From Massilia sp. IC2-278 (GTDB lineage: Bacteria > Pseudomonadota > Gammaproteobacteria > Burkholderiales > Burkholderiaceae_D): a stretch of DNA of 64,000 nt. The DNA lies in the NCBI RefSeq assembly GCF_020708045.1, contig NZ_JAJFES010000011.1:103724-167723 (forward strand). Reading direction: 5' to 3'. Each line of letters starts with the position of its first letter. Positions within the stretch are counted from its first letter, which is position 1. The notes beneath the pieces were generated by a model. It searched no databases. It was given only the letters and a program-made list of their open reading frames with translations, and had not been told where the DNA came from. The translations under genes and the position numbers were made by a program. Shown here piece after piece: positions 21,930 to 30,687 of the stretch.

Positions 21930-23314
21930 GATAAGGTCCTGCGCAGGTGGTTGAGAAGGTCGAAGCGGGTGATCAGGCCATAGAACTGGTCGCCGTCCGC
22001 GATCACCGCGGTCAGGCCGCGGTCGAGGATGCTGCGCAACTGGGCCATGCTGCTCGACGGTTTCAGGGTTTGCAGATGCGCCGTCATGGTCTGCGCGACC
22101 GGCGACTTGAAGTGCCCCGGCTCGTCGATCACGTGCAGCAGCAAATCGGATTCGTCGATGATGCCGGCCAGGCGGCCGTTCTCGATCACCGGCAGCTGGG
22201 CCAAATCGCTGCTGCGCATGCGGTTGAAGGCGGTGAGCAGGGTGTCGGTCGGCGCCACGGTGACGACTTCGCCGGCGTCGAAGCGGCGCCCGATCAAATC
22301 GCGCAGGTCGCCCAGCTTGGGCCGCTGCAGCAGGCCCTGGTCGACCATCCAGCCGTCGCTGTAGACCTTGGTCAGGTAGCGGGTGCCGGTGTCGCACACG
22401 AAGGTGACGACGCGTTTCGGCGTGGTCTGCTCGCGGCAGTAGCGCAGGGCGGCGGCGAGCAGGGTGCCGGTCGACGACCCGGCCAGGATGCCTTCGCGCT
22501 GCAGCAGGGTGCGTGCGGTATTGAAGCTTTCCTCGTCGCTGATCGAGTAGGCGCTCTTCACCCGCGACAGGTCGGCGATGCCGGGAATGAAATCTTCGCC
22601 GATGCCTTCGACCGCCCAGGAGCCGGCGTCCTTCGACAAGTGGCCGGTCTGCACGTATTCGGTGAGGATCGAGCCTTGCGGGTCGGCCAGCACGAATTCC
22701 AGGTTCGGCTGGGCGGTTTTGAAGAAGTTGGACAGGCCGGTGAGTGTGCCGGACGATCCGACGCCAACCACGATGGCGTCGAGATGGTGGTCGGTCTGCT
22801 GCCAGATTTCCGGGCCGGTGGTGGTTTCGTGGGCGCGTGGGTTGGCGAGGTTGTTGAACTGGTCGGCGAACCAGGCGCCGGGAATGGATTGCGCCAGGCG
22901 CGCCGCCACGTCCTGGTAGTACTCGGGGTGGCCCTTGCCGACGTCCGAGCGGGTCAGGTGGATTTCGGCACCCAGGGCTTTAAGGTGCAGCACCTTTTCG
23001 GCGGCCATCTTGTCGGGCACCACCAGCACCACGCGGTAGCCCTTGATGCGTGCCACCAGGGCCAGGCCCAGGCCGGTATTCCCGGCGGTGGCCTCGACCA
23101 CGGTGCCGCCGGGCTGCAGGCGGCCGTCGAGCTCGGCCGCTTCGATCATGGCCACGCCGATGCGGTCCTTGATCGAGCCGCCGGGGTTTTGCGATTCCAG
23201 TTTCAGGAACAGCTGGCAGGGGCCAGTGTCCATGCGTGTGACTTGCACCAGCGGGGTGTTGCCGATCAGCGAGAAAATCGCTGCTTGCGTGGGATGTTCC
23301 AGATCGCGTTGCAT
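21926..23314 (-). CDS. cbs: Cystathionine beta-synthase
   Basis: 462 residues. The PLP fold type II core has 'NPGGSIKDR' with Lys49, 'EATAGNTGLGLALVA' and 'VGVGSSGTLTG' (phosphate loop). The C-terminal ~120 residues form two CBS domains ('VVTVAPTDTLLTAFNRMRSSDLAQLPVIENG' and 'LQTLKPSSSMAQLRSILDRGLTAVI'). It condenses serine and homocysteine to cystathionine. GGAGG lies about 5 bases before ATG 23314. It is the first gene of a two-gene operon with the lyase. Confidence 0.94.
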   Translation of the reverse strand: MQRDLEHPTQAAIFSLIGNTPLVQVTRMDTGPCQLFLKLESQNPGGSIKDRIGVAMIEAAELDGRLQPGGTVVEATAGNTGLGLALVARIKGYRVVLVVPDKMAAEKVLHLKALGAEIHLTRSDVGKGHPEYYQDVAARLAQSIPGAWFADQFNNLANPRAHETTTGPEIWQQTDHHLDAIVVGVGSSGTLTGLSNFFKTAQPNLEFVLADPQGSILTEYVQTGHLSKDAGSWAVEGIGEDFIPGIADLSRVKSAYSISDEESFNTARTLLQREGILAGSSTGTLLAAALRYCREQTTPKRVVTFVCDTGTRYLTKVYSDGWMVDQGLLQRPKLGDLRDLIGRRFDAGEVVTVAPTDTLLTAFNRMRSSDLAQLPVIENGRLAGIIDESDLLLHVIDEPGHFKSPVAQTMTAHLQTLKPSSSMAQLRSILDRGLTAVIADGDQFYGLITRFDLLNHLRRTLS

Positions 23315-23513
23315 GTTGCCTCCGAAGGAGCGCCTTGTGGACGCCGTGAACGCAGGAAAGAGGGCGCAGATGGGCGCCGGTCGTGAAGAACAAGACATCT
23401 TACGGCGATCCGTGCGCGCGGGTTTGAACTGGCGCGAACGGTGTACGAATGGCGCCGCGAGACATCGAAGGGCGTCACCTTAACATGTATAGTCATGTTT
23501 GTTTAATAAGATA

Positions 23514-23533
23514 ATCGCATATCGGTATGCGAT
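23514..23533. promoter_or_regulatory. Perfect palindrome, candidate operator
   Basis: ATCGCATA (23514-23521), spacer TCGG, TATGCGAT (23526-23533). It lies about 200 bases upstream of cbs and 150 upstream of the lipoprotein gene; the regulator is unknown. Confidence 0.4.
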
Positions 23534-23638
23534 TCATGCGCTCAGCTTTTGGAGCACGGTTGCGGCCGGACGCCATGTGAACGCTCAATCGCGCTACCCG
23601 ATCGGCATATGATTTTGTCAATTACTGTTGCCGCCGGG

Positions 23639-23647
23639 TGCTATACT
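23639..23647 (+). promoter_or_regulatory. Extended -10 promoter of lipoprotein gene
   Basis: TGCTATACT fits TGn plus TATACT. A start near 23654 would give a 27-nt leader. No good -35 at 17 bp. Confidence 0.45.
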
Positions 23648-23680
23648 GCTCCATCTTTCTCGCCTGGATAATCGGACACC

Positions 23681-24367
23681 ATGAGCTTCAAGCGCCTCCT
23701 TTCCCTGACCGCAGCCGCCGCGCTGCTCGTGCTGTCCGCCTGCGGTGGCCACGGCGTCGAGCTGGGCGATTTCACCGTGCCGAACAAAGTGGAAGGCGAT
23801 CCGCCTTTCGACCTGACGCCCCCCAGCTCGAAGAGCCCCGGGGCATTCACTTTCACCAGCAGCAATCCGCAAGTGGCCAGCATTGCCGGCAGGACCGTGA
23901 CCGTGCACCTTGCCGGCACCACCACCATCACCGCGTCGCAGCCCGAGGTCGGCAGCTACAACCCGACCTCCACCAGCACCGTGCTCACCGTGACGGAACG
24001 CGTCTGCGAAGCGCCGTCGGTGCGCCAGAACGGGCAGTGCGTGGCGCCGGCCACCACCGCCGGCTTCGTCACGCGCGGCGAGATCGTCTGGATGCCGGCC
24101 TCCTTCGTGCTGGACTGGGCCAAGGCCGACGCCTTTTGCAAGAACACGACAATCCAGGGCAAGACCGGCTGGAAGCTGCCGACGCAAGCCGACCTGGCCG
24201 CGCTGATCGAATCCGGGCAATTGACGGGGCAGGGCTGGACAACGGGCGACGCCTGGACGGCGGATGCCGGCGCCGGCGCCGGCACGCACGTGACGCTGAA
24301 CCTGGGGAGCAGCGCACCCACGGCCGGCGGCAGCGACGTCAAGGCCTACGTGACGTGCATGCGCTGA
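23681..24367 (+). CDS. Lipoprotein with Ig-like and DUF1566-like regions
   Basis: 228 residues. The signal ends in a lipobox LSAC (Cys21), so it should be lipidated. Residues ~35-105 resemble a bacterial Ig-like/BIG2 domain ('FTFTSSNPQVASIAGRTVTVHLAGTTTITAS'). Residues ~110-228 contain 'LDWAKADAFCKNTTIQGKTGWKLPTQADLAALI', the DUF1566/Lcl-type motif found in many surface and fimbrial lipoproteins. Function is unknown. It is monocistronic, convergent with the AraC gene, and followed by a 14-bp tandem repeat. Confidence 0.8.
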   Translation: MSFKRLLSLTAAAALLVLSACGGHGVELGDFTVPNKVEGDPPFDLTPPSSKSPGAFTFTSSNPQVASIAGRTVTVHLAGTTTITASQPEVGSYNPTSTSTVLTVTERVCEAPSVRQNGQCVAPATTAGFVTRGEIVWMPASFVLDWAKADAFCKNTTIQGKTGWKLPTQADLAALIESGQLTGQGWTTGDAWTADAGAGAGTHVTLNLGSSAPTAGGSDVKAYVTCMR

Positions 24368-24382
24368 ATTCCCTGCGCTAAA

Positions 24383-24438
24383 TTGCATGCACTCAGTTGC
24401 GTGCACTGACTTGCACGCACTGAGTTGCACGTACTGAC
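24383..24438 (+). repeat. Four tandem imperfect 14-bp repeats
   Basis: TTGCATGCACTCAG, TTGCGTGCACTGAC, TTGCACGCACTGAG and TTGCACGTACTGAC in direct succession, consensus TTGCRYGCACTSAS. They fill the gap between two convergent genes. Confidence 0.85.
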
Positions 24439-24455
24439 CGCCGCGCCTTGAACGG

Positions 24456-25241
24456 CTAATCCGGCGGAAAATCGAAATAACGCGCCGGCGTCGTACCGAA
24501 CGCCTGGCGAAACGCGGCGACAAAGCTCGACGCCGACTCGTAGCCCACGGCGAAGGCCACGTCGCCGACGCTGTCGCCGTAGGCCAGGCGCTCCAGCGCC
24601 GCCAGCATGCGGTGGCGGATGCGCCAGCTGCCGAAGGACATCCCGGTTTCGGTGGCAAACAGGCGCTCGACCGTGCGCGCGCTGGCACCCGCCGCGCTCG
24701 CAAGCTCGGCAACGGTGCGGCGGTCGGCCAGGTCTTGCCGCACCATGGCCGCCACGCGCAGCGCGCGCGGGTCGAGCGGCTCGGGCAGGGCCAGCGGCGC
24801 CTGGGGCAGGGTGGCCAGCCGGTCCAGCAGCACCTGCGCCAGCCGGCCTGCCGGCGAATCCGGCTGTGCGTCACAACTTTGCGCCGCGCAGGCGCAAATC
24901 AGTTCCCGCACCAGCGGCGACACGTTCAGCACGGCGCAGCCCTCCCAGTCCGGAATGCCCGGCGCCTGGGGCGCCACGTACAAGATAACGACCTCGACCG
25001 GCCGCGCGGCCTGGAAGGCATGCGCCGTACCGCTGCGAATCCACAGCGCCCGTGTCGGCGGCAGGATCCAGCTGCCCTGGGCGGTGGTAACGTGGATCAC
25101 GCCCTTCCTGGCAAAGATGATCTGGTGCCGCGCGTGGGAATGGGGCTCGAGCACCGCGGTCGACGCCCATTGCTCGCTCAGGCCGACGATCCAGGCCGGC
25201 GAGCGGTCGATGCGTTCATCGGTTTGGTGGGATTCCGACAT
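24456..25241 (-). CDS. AraC-family transcriptional regulator
   Basis: 261 residues. The N-terminal half is a cupin-type sensor ('LEPHSHARHQIIFARKGVIHVTTAQGSW'), the C-terminal ~100 residues a double helix-turn-helix AraC domain ending 'SVGDVAFAVGYESASSFVAAFRQAFGTTPARYF'. This cupin-first layout is typical of regulators of efflux or transport genes. It follows the MFS gene after 11 bases and is cotranscribed with it, so it probably regulates that transporter. Start ATG 25241 follows a TGAGG. Confidence 0.92.
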   Translation of the reverse strand: MSESHQTDERIDRSPAWIVGLSEQWASTAVLEPHSHARHQIIFARKGVIHVTTAQGSWILPPTRALWIRSGTAHAFQAARPVEVVILYVAPQAPGIPDWEGCAVLNVSPLVRELICACAAQSCDAQPDSPAGRLAQVLLDRLATLPQAPLALPEPLDPRALRVAAMVRQDLADRRTVAELASAAGASARTVERLFATETGMSFGSWRIRHRMLAALERLAYGDSVGDVAFAVGYESASSFVAAFRQAFGTTPARYFDFPPD

Positions 25242-25252
25242 GGCATCGGGCC

Positions 25253-26440
25253 TCAGCCGGCACGCGCCGCCTTGACCACCTGCGCGCTCAGGCAGGCAAC
25301 GGCCAGCATCAGCACCGCCAGCAGGCCGAACGAGAGCGGCAGGGTCAGGAGCGCGGCGATGTGTCCGACCAGCGCCGGCCCGACGAAGACGCCGAGGTAG
25401 CCGAGCAGGCTCACCGCCGAGATCGCATACCCGACCGGCATGGCTTGCTGTGTGCCGGCGAGCGTGAACAGCACCGGCACGATGTTCGCCGCGCCGAAGC
25501 CGGTGAGCGCGAAGCCGGCGATCGACACCCAGCTGTCGTCGGCCCAGGCCGCCAGGGCGATGCCGGCGGCGGTGAGCAGCGCACCCCCGGCCAGCGCCTT
25601 CAGGTTGCCGAGCCTGGCCACGATGCCGTCGCCGACGAAGCGGGTGATGGTCATGGCAAGCGCAAACGCCGCATAGCCGGCGCCGGCGCGGTCGATCGCC
25701 ATGCCCTTCGATTCCGACAGCAGAATGGCGCCCCAGTCGAGCACCGCGCTTTCGGACAGGAAGGTGAGTCCGGCCATGGCCCCGATCAGCACCACGATCC
25801 CGTGCGGCATCATGAAGGGCGAATGCGCTTGCGCGGCCTTCGGCGTGGGCAGGAAGCCGGCCAGCGAGGCCAGCAGGCAGAGCAGCACGATGGCGCTGGC
25901 GGCCCCGGCCGTCCACGCCAGGTCGAGGCCGAGCGACAGGGCCAGCGTGACGGCGCCCACGCCCACCAGGCCGCCGATGCTGTACAAGCCATGGAAGCCC
26001 GACATCAGCGGCTGGCGCGCCCGCACCTGCACCTCGGTGCCATGCATGTTAGCGGCAACATCGATGCCGCCCAGCGCGGCGCCGAACACGAACAGGCTGG
26101 CGCCCAGCACCAGGCCATTCGGGGCGAGGGCGAGCAGGGGCAGGCACAGGATGACGCCGATCGCGCCGGCCGTCACCACGGCGCGGTTGCCGAGCCGGCC
26201 CGCCAGGTGGCCCGCCGCCGGCATGCCGACCACGCTGCCGATCCCGAGGAAGAGCAGGATGCTGCCGAGTTCGGCTTCGCCCAGGCCCAGCCTCGCCTTG
26301 GCATACGGAACCAGCGGCGCCCAGCAGGCCAGCCCGAAACCGGCGATGAAGAAGGCCAGGCGGGTGGACAGCTTGGCCGGCCCCAGGTGCTCATGGTGGC
26401 GCTTGCCGATGGCCGCAGTGCTGGTTGAAACGTTTTCCAT
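25253..26440 (-). CDS. MFS transporter (YbjJ-like)
   Basis: 395 residues, 12 predicted helices. 'LGLGEAELGSILLFLGIGSVVGMPAAGHLAGRLGNR' is the MFS A-motif region and 'GGIDVAANMHGTEVQVRARQPLMSGFHGLYSIGGL' matches the YbjJ / FucP-like subgroup of uncharacterised transporters. AGGAA lies before ATG 26440. The operon continues with the AraC regulator. The substrate is unknown; sugar or drug export are both possible. Confidence 0.92.
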   Translation of the reverse strand: MENVSTSTAAIGKRHHEHLGPAKLSTRLAFFIAGFGLACWAPLVPYAKARLGLGEAELGSILLFLGIGSVVGMPAAGHLAGRLGNRAVVTAGAIGVILCLPLLALAPNGLVLGASLFVFGAALGGIDVAANMHGTEVQVRARQPLMSGFHGLYSIGGLVGVGAVTLALSLGLDLAWTAGAASAIVLLCLLASLAGFLPTPKAAQAHSPFMMPHGIVVLIGAMAGLTFLSESAVLDWGAILLSESKGMAIDRAGAGYAAFALAMTITRFVGDGIVARLGNLKALAGGALLTAAGIALAAWADDSWVSIAGFALTGFGAANIVPVLFTLAGTQQAMPVGYAISAVSLLGYLGVFVGPALVGHIAALLTLPLSFGLLAVLMLAVACLSAQVVKAARAG

Positions 26441-26639
26441 CTGTACTTTCCTGATGACGTAGATCGACAGTCGCCATGTTCGCAGGAAAGCACGCATGTG
26501 TGTTATCGAAATAAAGACAGGAAATATCGCAGGGCTGCCATGGGTGCCCGCGCTGGCATGCCGGACTCTCCTGTCCGCGACTGCGCAAGCGCTTCTGGCA
26601 GAATTCGAGACAGGCCAACTGCCGGGAGAGGGAAGAAGC

Positions 26640-27101
26640 ATGCGTCTGTCGCAAGGTATCCGCACCGTGGCCGCCATCGAGGCTGCAAAAGGGCTGGTCG
26701 TGCTGTTGACGGGTTTCGGCCTATTCGCGCTGGTGCACCGCAATGTCCAGCAGCTTGCCGAGGCCCTGGTCACGCATGCGCACCTGAACCCCGCCGCCCA
26801 CACCCCGCGCGTCTTCCTTGAATTCGCAGGCAAGCTCGACGATGCACACCTGATGCAGCTCGCCGCAGCCGCGCTCGCCTATTCCGCCGTGCGCATGGTC
26901 GAGGCCTATGGCCTCTGGTTCGAACGCGCCTGGGGCGAAGCCTTTGCCGCGGCAAGCGGCGCCGTCTACCTGCCTTTCGAATGCCGGGAACTGGTTCACC
27001 AGCCCAGCCTGCTCAGCGCCGCGCTGCTCGCCGTCAACCTGGGCGTGGTCGGCTTCATGATCTATAGTTTGCGGCAACGGCGGGCGGCCCGGGGCGCATA
27101 G
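26640..27101 (+). CDS. DUF2127 family membrane protein
   Basis: 153 residues with three or four membrane helices. 'GIRTVAAIEAAKGLVVLLTGFGLFAL' at the N-terminus and 'AYSAVRMVEAYGLWFERAWGEAFAAASGAVYLPFE' are hallmarks of DUF2127, of unknown function. A GAGAGGGAAG lies before ATG 26640. It is divergent from the MFS gene (199-base gap, no clear promoter elements recognised) and converges on the sensor kinase gene. Confidence 0.88.
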   Translation: MRLSQGIRTVAAIEAAKGLVVLLTGFGLFALVHRNVQQLAEALVTHAHLNPAAHTPRVFLEFAGKLDDAHLMQLAAAALAYSAVRMVEAYGLWFERAWGEAFAAASGAVYLPFECRELVHQPSLLSAALLAVNLGVVGFMIYSLRQRRAARGA

Positions 27102-27143
27102 CGACGCAGCGTCAGGGCGTCACATGAACGCCGCACGGCTGCC

Positions 27144-30125
27144 TCAGGATACAGCCGCCTTTCCTTCGATCGGCCATGCCAGGCGCACCGCCGTGCCGCC
27201 GCCGGCACGGCGCGCTACCATCAGCCGGCCGCCCACGCGCGCCGCGCGTTCCTGCATCCCGGGCAGGCCCCAATGTCCCTTGCGGCCGCCAGCCTTCAGT
27301 ACGGCGTCGTCGATGCCCTTGCCGTCGTCGTTCACCTCCAGCAGCAACTGTGCGTGTTCGCACGACAGCCGCACCTCGATCCGCCGCGCGCCGGCATGCA
27401 GGAAAGCGTTGCGCAGGGCTTCGCGCGCGATCTCGACGATGTCTTCGCCGATGGCCGAGCCGGCCTTGACCGCCGCGTCGTCGAGCCCGATGGAGACGGC
27501 CGTGCCGGGACTGGTCTCCTGCAGCGAACGCACGGTGGCGGCGAGCGCATCCTCGAAGGCGGCGGCGTCGCCGCGCAGTCCCTGCAACTGGTCGCGGCCC
27601 TCGGCGATGGCATGGCGCGCCTCGCCCAGCACCTGTTCGAGCTTGCGGCGGATGTCGCCTCCGGCCGGCAGGGCGCCGACCACGGTGTCGAGCCGCAGCA
27701 CCAGTCCCTGCACGGTCTGCAGGAAGGTGTCGTGGAGGGTGCGCGCAATGCGCTCGCGCTCGGCATTGCGCACCTCGATGCGCTCGGCCACGCGCCGCGT
27801 CAGGTAACGGACCCGGTAGCGGTGCAGCAAATAGGCCAGCGCCGCCAGGATCAACAGGCACAGTGCCTGGAACGGGCGGCTCTCCAGCAGGGTCGGCGCC
27901 ACCCGCACATCGACGGTGGCGGCCTGCGCGCTCGGGATGCCGTCCTCGTTCGTCGCGCGCACGTGGAAGCGGTAATCGCCCGGGCCGATGTTGGTATAGA
28001 AGGCGGCGCGCCGGTTGCCCGCGTTCTGCCAGTCGCGGTCGACGCCGTCGAGCCGGTACTGGAAGCGCATCGCTTCCGGGCGGCCGATGCCGGGCGCGGT
28101 GAAGCCGATGCTGAATTCGCCGGCGCCCGGCGCCAGGTCGACCGGTCCCGCCCCGGCCAGCGCCAGTCCGCCCGACTGCACGCCGAGCACCGCGACGCTC
28201 GGCGCATGCGGGTTGCGGCGCCAGGACCGGGTGTCGATGCTGACCACGCCGCCCGACGCGGCCAGCCAGATACGGCCGGCGCCATCGGCAACGGCGGTCG
28301 GCAAGCGGGTTTCGGTAACGGCCTGGCCGGGATAGCCCTCGAGCGCGCCGATGAGTTCATAACGCAGCGCTTGACTCGGATCGGCCACGCTGCGCTGCCA
28401 GTCGGCGCGCCGCACGTAGAGCACGCCGCGCGCGCCGTTCAGCCAGCGGTCGCCCGTGGCGGTAACGTGCATGCCGGTGAGATTGCGCAGCACGTCGGGT
28501 TCGGCCGCGCGCAGGAGATGGATGCGGCCCTCCTTCAGCACGCCCAGGCCGCGCTCGCCGCTGATGGCGACGCCGTCCTGCGTGAAGATCGCCGAGGCCA
28601 GGCCGATGGCCGAGGCGTCGAAGACCTGCTGGCGCCCATTGTCGTACAACACCAGCTCGCCGTCGCCCAGGCCGAGCCAGAGCTGGCCCGGCCCGCCGGT
28701 GGCCGACACGAAAATCTTCGGCGGCAGCTTGAAGTGGCTGCGCGGCTGCCACTTGCCGTCGACCAGGCCCATCAGGCCCGTCTCGGCCGCGGCGATCCAC
28801 AGCACCTTGCCGTCGTCGCGCATGCCCAGCAAACGCAGATCGACAGGCTTGCCGTCGCGCCCCGGCGGCAGCGCGATGTGCTCGACCGAGCCGCAAGCGC
28901 GTACTTCGATCGAGCGGCTCCCGCCCAGCAGCAGCGCGCCGCGATGGTCGTTGCCGACCACGGTCACATCCTGCCCGGGTTCGATGCGCGGCGCGGCGTC
29001 CGGCGCCAGGCGCCACAAGGCGCCGCTGCGGGCGTCGGCGGCCCAGACCACGCCCTCGCAATCGCGGGCCAGGCTGTAATGCAAGCCGGCGCCGGGCAGG
29101 GGAGAGCGCAGCACGCGTTGCGCGCGGAAGCGGTCCAGGCCCTGCTGGGTGGCGACCCAGACGTTGCCCTCGCGGTCTTCGAGCAGGGTGTGCGGATCGT
29201 CGCCCGACAGGGACGTTGCCGCGATGTGGTCGTCGGCATCCCGGGCCATATCGAGCCCGCCCGGCAGCGCCGTGGCGCCGTAGCGCAGTTGCACGCCGCC
29301 TGTGCCGTCCAGCGTCCACAAGGTGCCGTCGGCGTCGAACTGGCCGCCGACGCGCGATTCGGACTGGTTGAACCAGGCCGGGCGCGGGCGCACGGCGCCA
29401 TCCCTGCCTGATGGCAGGAGCCGCAACTGGCCGCGCCGCAGCAGCCACAGGCGCCCGTCCGGCGACATGGTCAGCTTGCCGCCCGGAGCGGTGGCCTGCT
29501 CGAAGCGGCCGCTGCTCCGGTCCAGGCGCCAGGCGTGCGCATCGTCGGCGGCCCACAACTGGCCGTACTGGTCTAGTGCCAGGCTGCCCAGGCCGTCGGC
29601 AGCGAACTTGCCGTCGATGGCGGCCGTATGCCAGGCCTTGCCGTCGAAGCGGTGCATGCCGCTCGGCGTCGCCGCCCAGACGCTGCCGTCGCGGTCGACG
29701 GCAACGGCATTGATGCCGCCGAGCGGTACCGGCGCATCCGGTATGTCGTCGAGCCGCCCGTCCGGATGCAACACCGACAGCCGGCCGGCCACGTAGAGGA
29801 TCCAGAGCTTGCCATTCGGCTCGGCGTGGAGCCCGGCAATGCGCTGGCGGTTCAGCAGGCCGCGCGCCGGCAGCGCAAAGCGCGCGAAGCGGTCGCCATC
29901 GAAGCGGTACAGGCCGTCGGAGGTGCCGAGCCAGAGCCAGCCATCGGGCGTCTGGGCCATGGCGGTGACCGGCGGCGGCCCGCCTTCGAGTGCGGTCCAG
30001 CGCGTGTGCGAGGTGTTGGCGATGCCGACGTCGGCGGGCAGGGCGGTGGCCGGCCCGGCCCAGGCCAGCAGGCACAGGAAACCGACGACTCCGGAGCGGC
30101 AAAGCAGGGCAAGCGATCTCGACAC
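27144..30125 (-). CDS. Sensor histidine kinase with two-component regulator propeller
   Basis: 993 residues from a GTG start. Signal peptide ('GVVGFLCLLAWAGPATALP'), about 14 reg_prop beta-propeller repeats (30-650, e.g. 'GWLWLGTSDGLYRFDGDRF'), a Y_Y_Y domain (660-740), one transmembrane helix ('FQALCLLILAALAYLLHRY'), a HisKA_3 dimerisation helix with phosphoacceptor His798 in 'ERERIARTLHDTFLQ', and an HATPase with N box 'EALRNAFLHAGA', 'DDGKGID' and 'GHWGLPGMQERA'. HisKA_3 kinases normally pair with a NarL-type regulator, but none is next to it, so it is an orphan. The propeller implies sensing of an extracytoplasmic ligand such as a glycan (inference). Confidence 0.94.
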   Translation of the reverse strand: MSRSLALLCRSGVVGFLCLLAWAGPATALPADVGIANTSHTRWTALEGGPPPVTAMAQTPDGWLWLGTSDGLYRFDGDRFARFALPARGLLNRQRIAGLHAEPNGKLWILYVAGRLSVLHPDGRLDDIPDAPVPLGGINAVAVDRDGSVWAATPSGMHRFDGKAWHTAAIDGKFAADGLGSLALDQYGQLWAADDAHAWRLDRSSGRFEQATAPGGKLTMSPDGRLWLLRRGQLRLLPSGRDGAVRPRPAWFNQSESRVGGQFDADGTLWTLDGTGGVQLRYGATALPGGLDMARDADDHIAATSLSGDDPHTLLEDREGNVWVATQQGLDRFRAQRVLRSPLPGAGLHYSLARDCEGVVWAADARSGALWRLAPDAAPRIEPGQDVTVVGNDHRGALLLGGSRSIEVRACGSVEHIALPPGRDGKPVDLRLLGMRDDGKVLWIAAAETGLMGLVDGKWQPRSHFKLPPKIFVSATGGPGQLWLGLGDGELVLYDNGRQQVFDASAIGLASAIFTQDGVAISGERGLGVLKEGRIHLLRAAEPDVLRNLTGMHVTATGDRWLNGARGVLYVRRADWQRSVADPSQALRYELIGALEGYPGQAVTETRLPTAVADGAGRIWLAASGGVVSIDTRSWRRNPHAPSVAVLGVQSGGLALAGAGPVDLAPGAGEFSIGFTAPGIGRPEAMRFQYRLDGVDRDWQNAGNRRAAFYTNIGPGDYRFHVRATNEDGIPSAQAATVDVRVAPTLLESRPFQALCLLILAALAYLLHRYRVRYLTRRVAERIEVRNAERERIARTLHDTFLQTVQGLVLRLDTVVGALPAGGDIRRKLEQVLGEARHAIAEGRDQLQGLRGDAAAFEDALAATVRSLQETSPGTAVSIGLDDAAVKAGSAIGEDIVEIAREALRNAFLHAGARRIEVRLSCEHAQLLLEVNDDGKGIDDAVLKAGGRKGHWGLPGMQERAARVGGRLMVARRAGGGTAVRLAWPIEGKAAVS

Positions 30126-30191
30126 GGTGGGAAACTCGGCAGGGTAGGCGAAACGCTAGTGTAGCGCCGCGCCGGGTACGTCAACCGGATT

Positions 30192-30668
30192 TCATGGGGC
30201 CGCGGCGCTGCCGGCAACGCCGGGCCGGCGCGCGCCGGCATCCAGGTATGCCATCGACAGCGCGCGCAACACGCGCTGCCTGCGGCGGACGATCCGGTAC
30301 ACGTGCACACCGGCCACGCCGCACAGCGCCAGCAACACGGCAAGCGCGGCGCCCGGGCCGATGAACAGGAGCGCACCGCCCAGCAGAAAGGGCGCCAGCC
30401 AGGGGATGGCGCTCATGTCGGACAGCACGGCAAGCCAGGTGTTGTCCTTGAGCCGGCGCGTGCCGGTTTGCAGGTCGAGCCAGCCGAGGACCGTGGACCA
30501 GTCGCCGGCTTGCGCAAAGGCGACCAGGTAAGACGATCCGGCCTGCGGTATCAGGCCGCGCCAGAGATTGACGGCGTAGTGTGTTTGTCCTCGGCTCCTG
30601 AAACTGAAGTCGCCTGGTCCCGGCTGGACGTCGAAGACGTCGTCGAAGTCGATGCGTTCGATATGCAT
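30192..30668 (-). CDS. Hypothetical membrane protein
   Basis: 158 residues. A soluble N-terminal part ('FDVQPGPGDFSFRSRGQTHYAVNLWRGLIPQAGSSYLVAF') is followed by two adjacent hydrophobic helices ('WLAPFLLGGALLFIGPGAALAVLLALCGVAGVHVYRIV') and a basic tail. I do not recognise the family. It begins 19 bases after the ADP-ribosylglycohydrolase stop and is probably cotranscribed with it. Confidence 0.7.
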   Translation of the reverse strand: MHIERIDFDDVFDVQPGPGDFSFRSRGQTHYAVNLWRGLIPQAGSSYLVAFAQAGDWSTVLGWLDLQTGTRRLKDNTWLAVLSDMSAIPWLAPFLLGGALLFIGPGAALAVLLALCGVAGVHVYRIVRRRQRVLRALSMAYLDAGARRPGVAGSAAAP

Positions 30669-30687
30669 GTGCGTTCTTCGTGCGGCC

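Larger units (their letters stand above)
23315..23680. other. Divergent intergenic region between cbs and lipoprotein gene
   Basis: 366 bases, AT-rich between 23480 and 23540. It holds a perfect 8-4-8 palindrome (23514-23533), an imperfect ACATG / CATGT repeat (23483-23498) and an extended -10 box for the plus-strand gene. No gene or riboswitch recognised. Confidence 0.5.

Noticed and set aside
23315..23480. Possible riboswitch (SAM or cysteine-related) upstream of cbs
   Set aside because: I could not find a conserved aptamer core or an obvious terminator/antiterminator pair in the leader.
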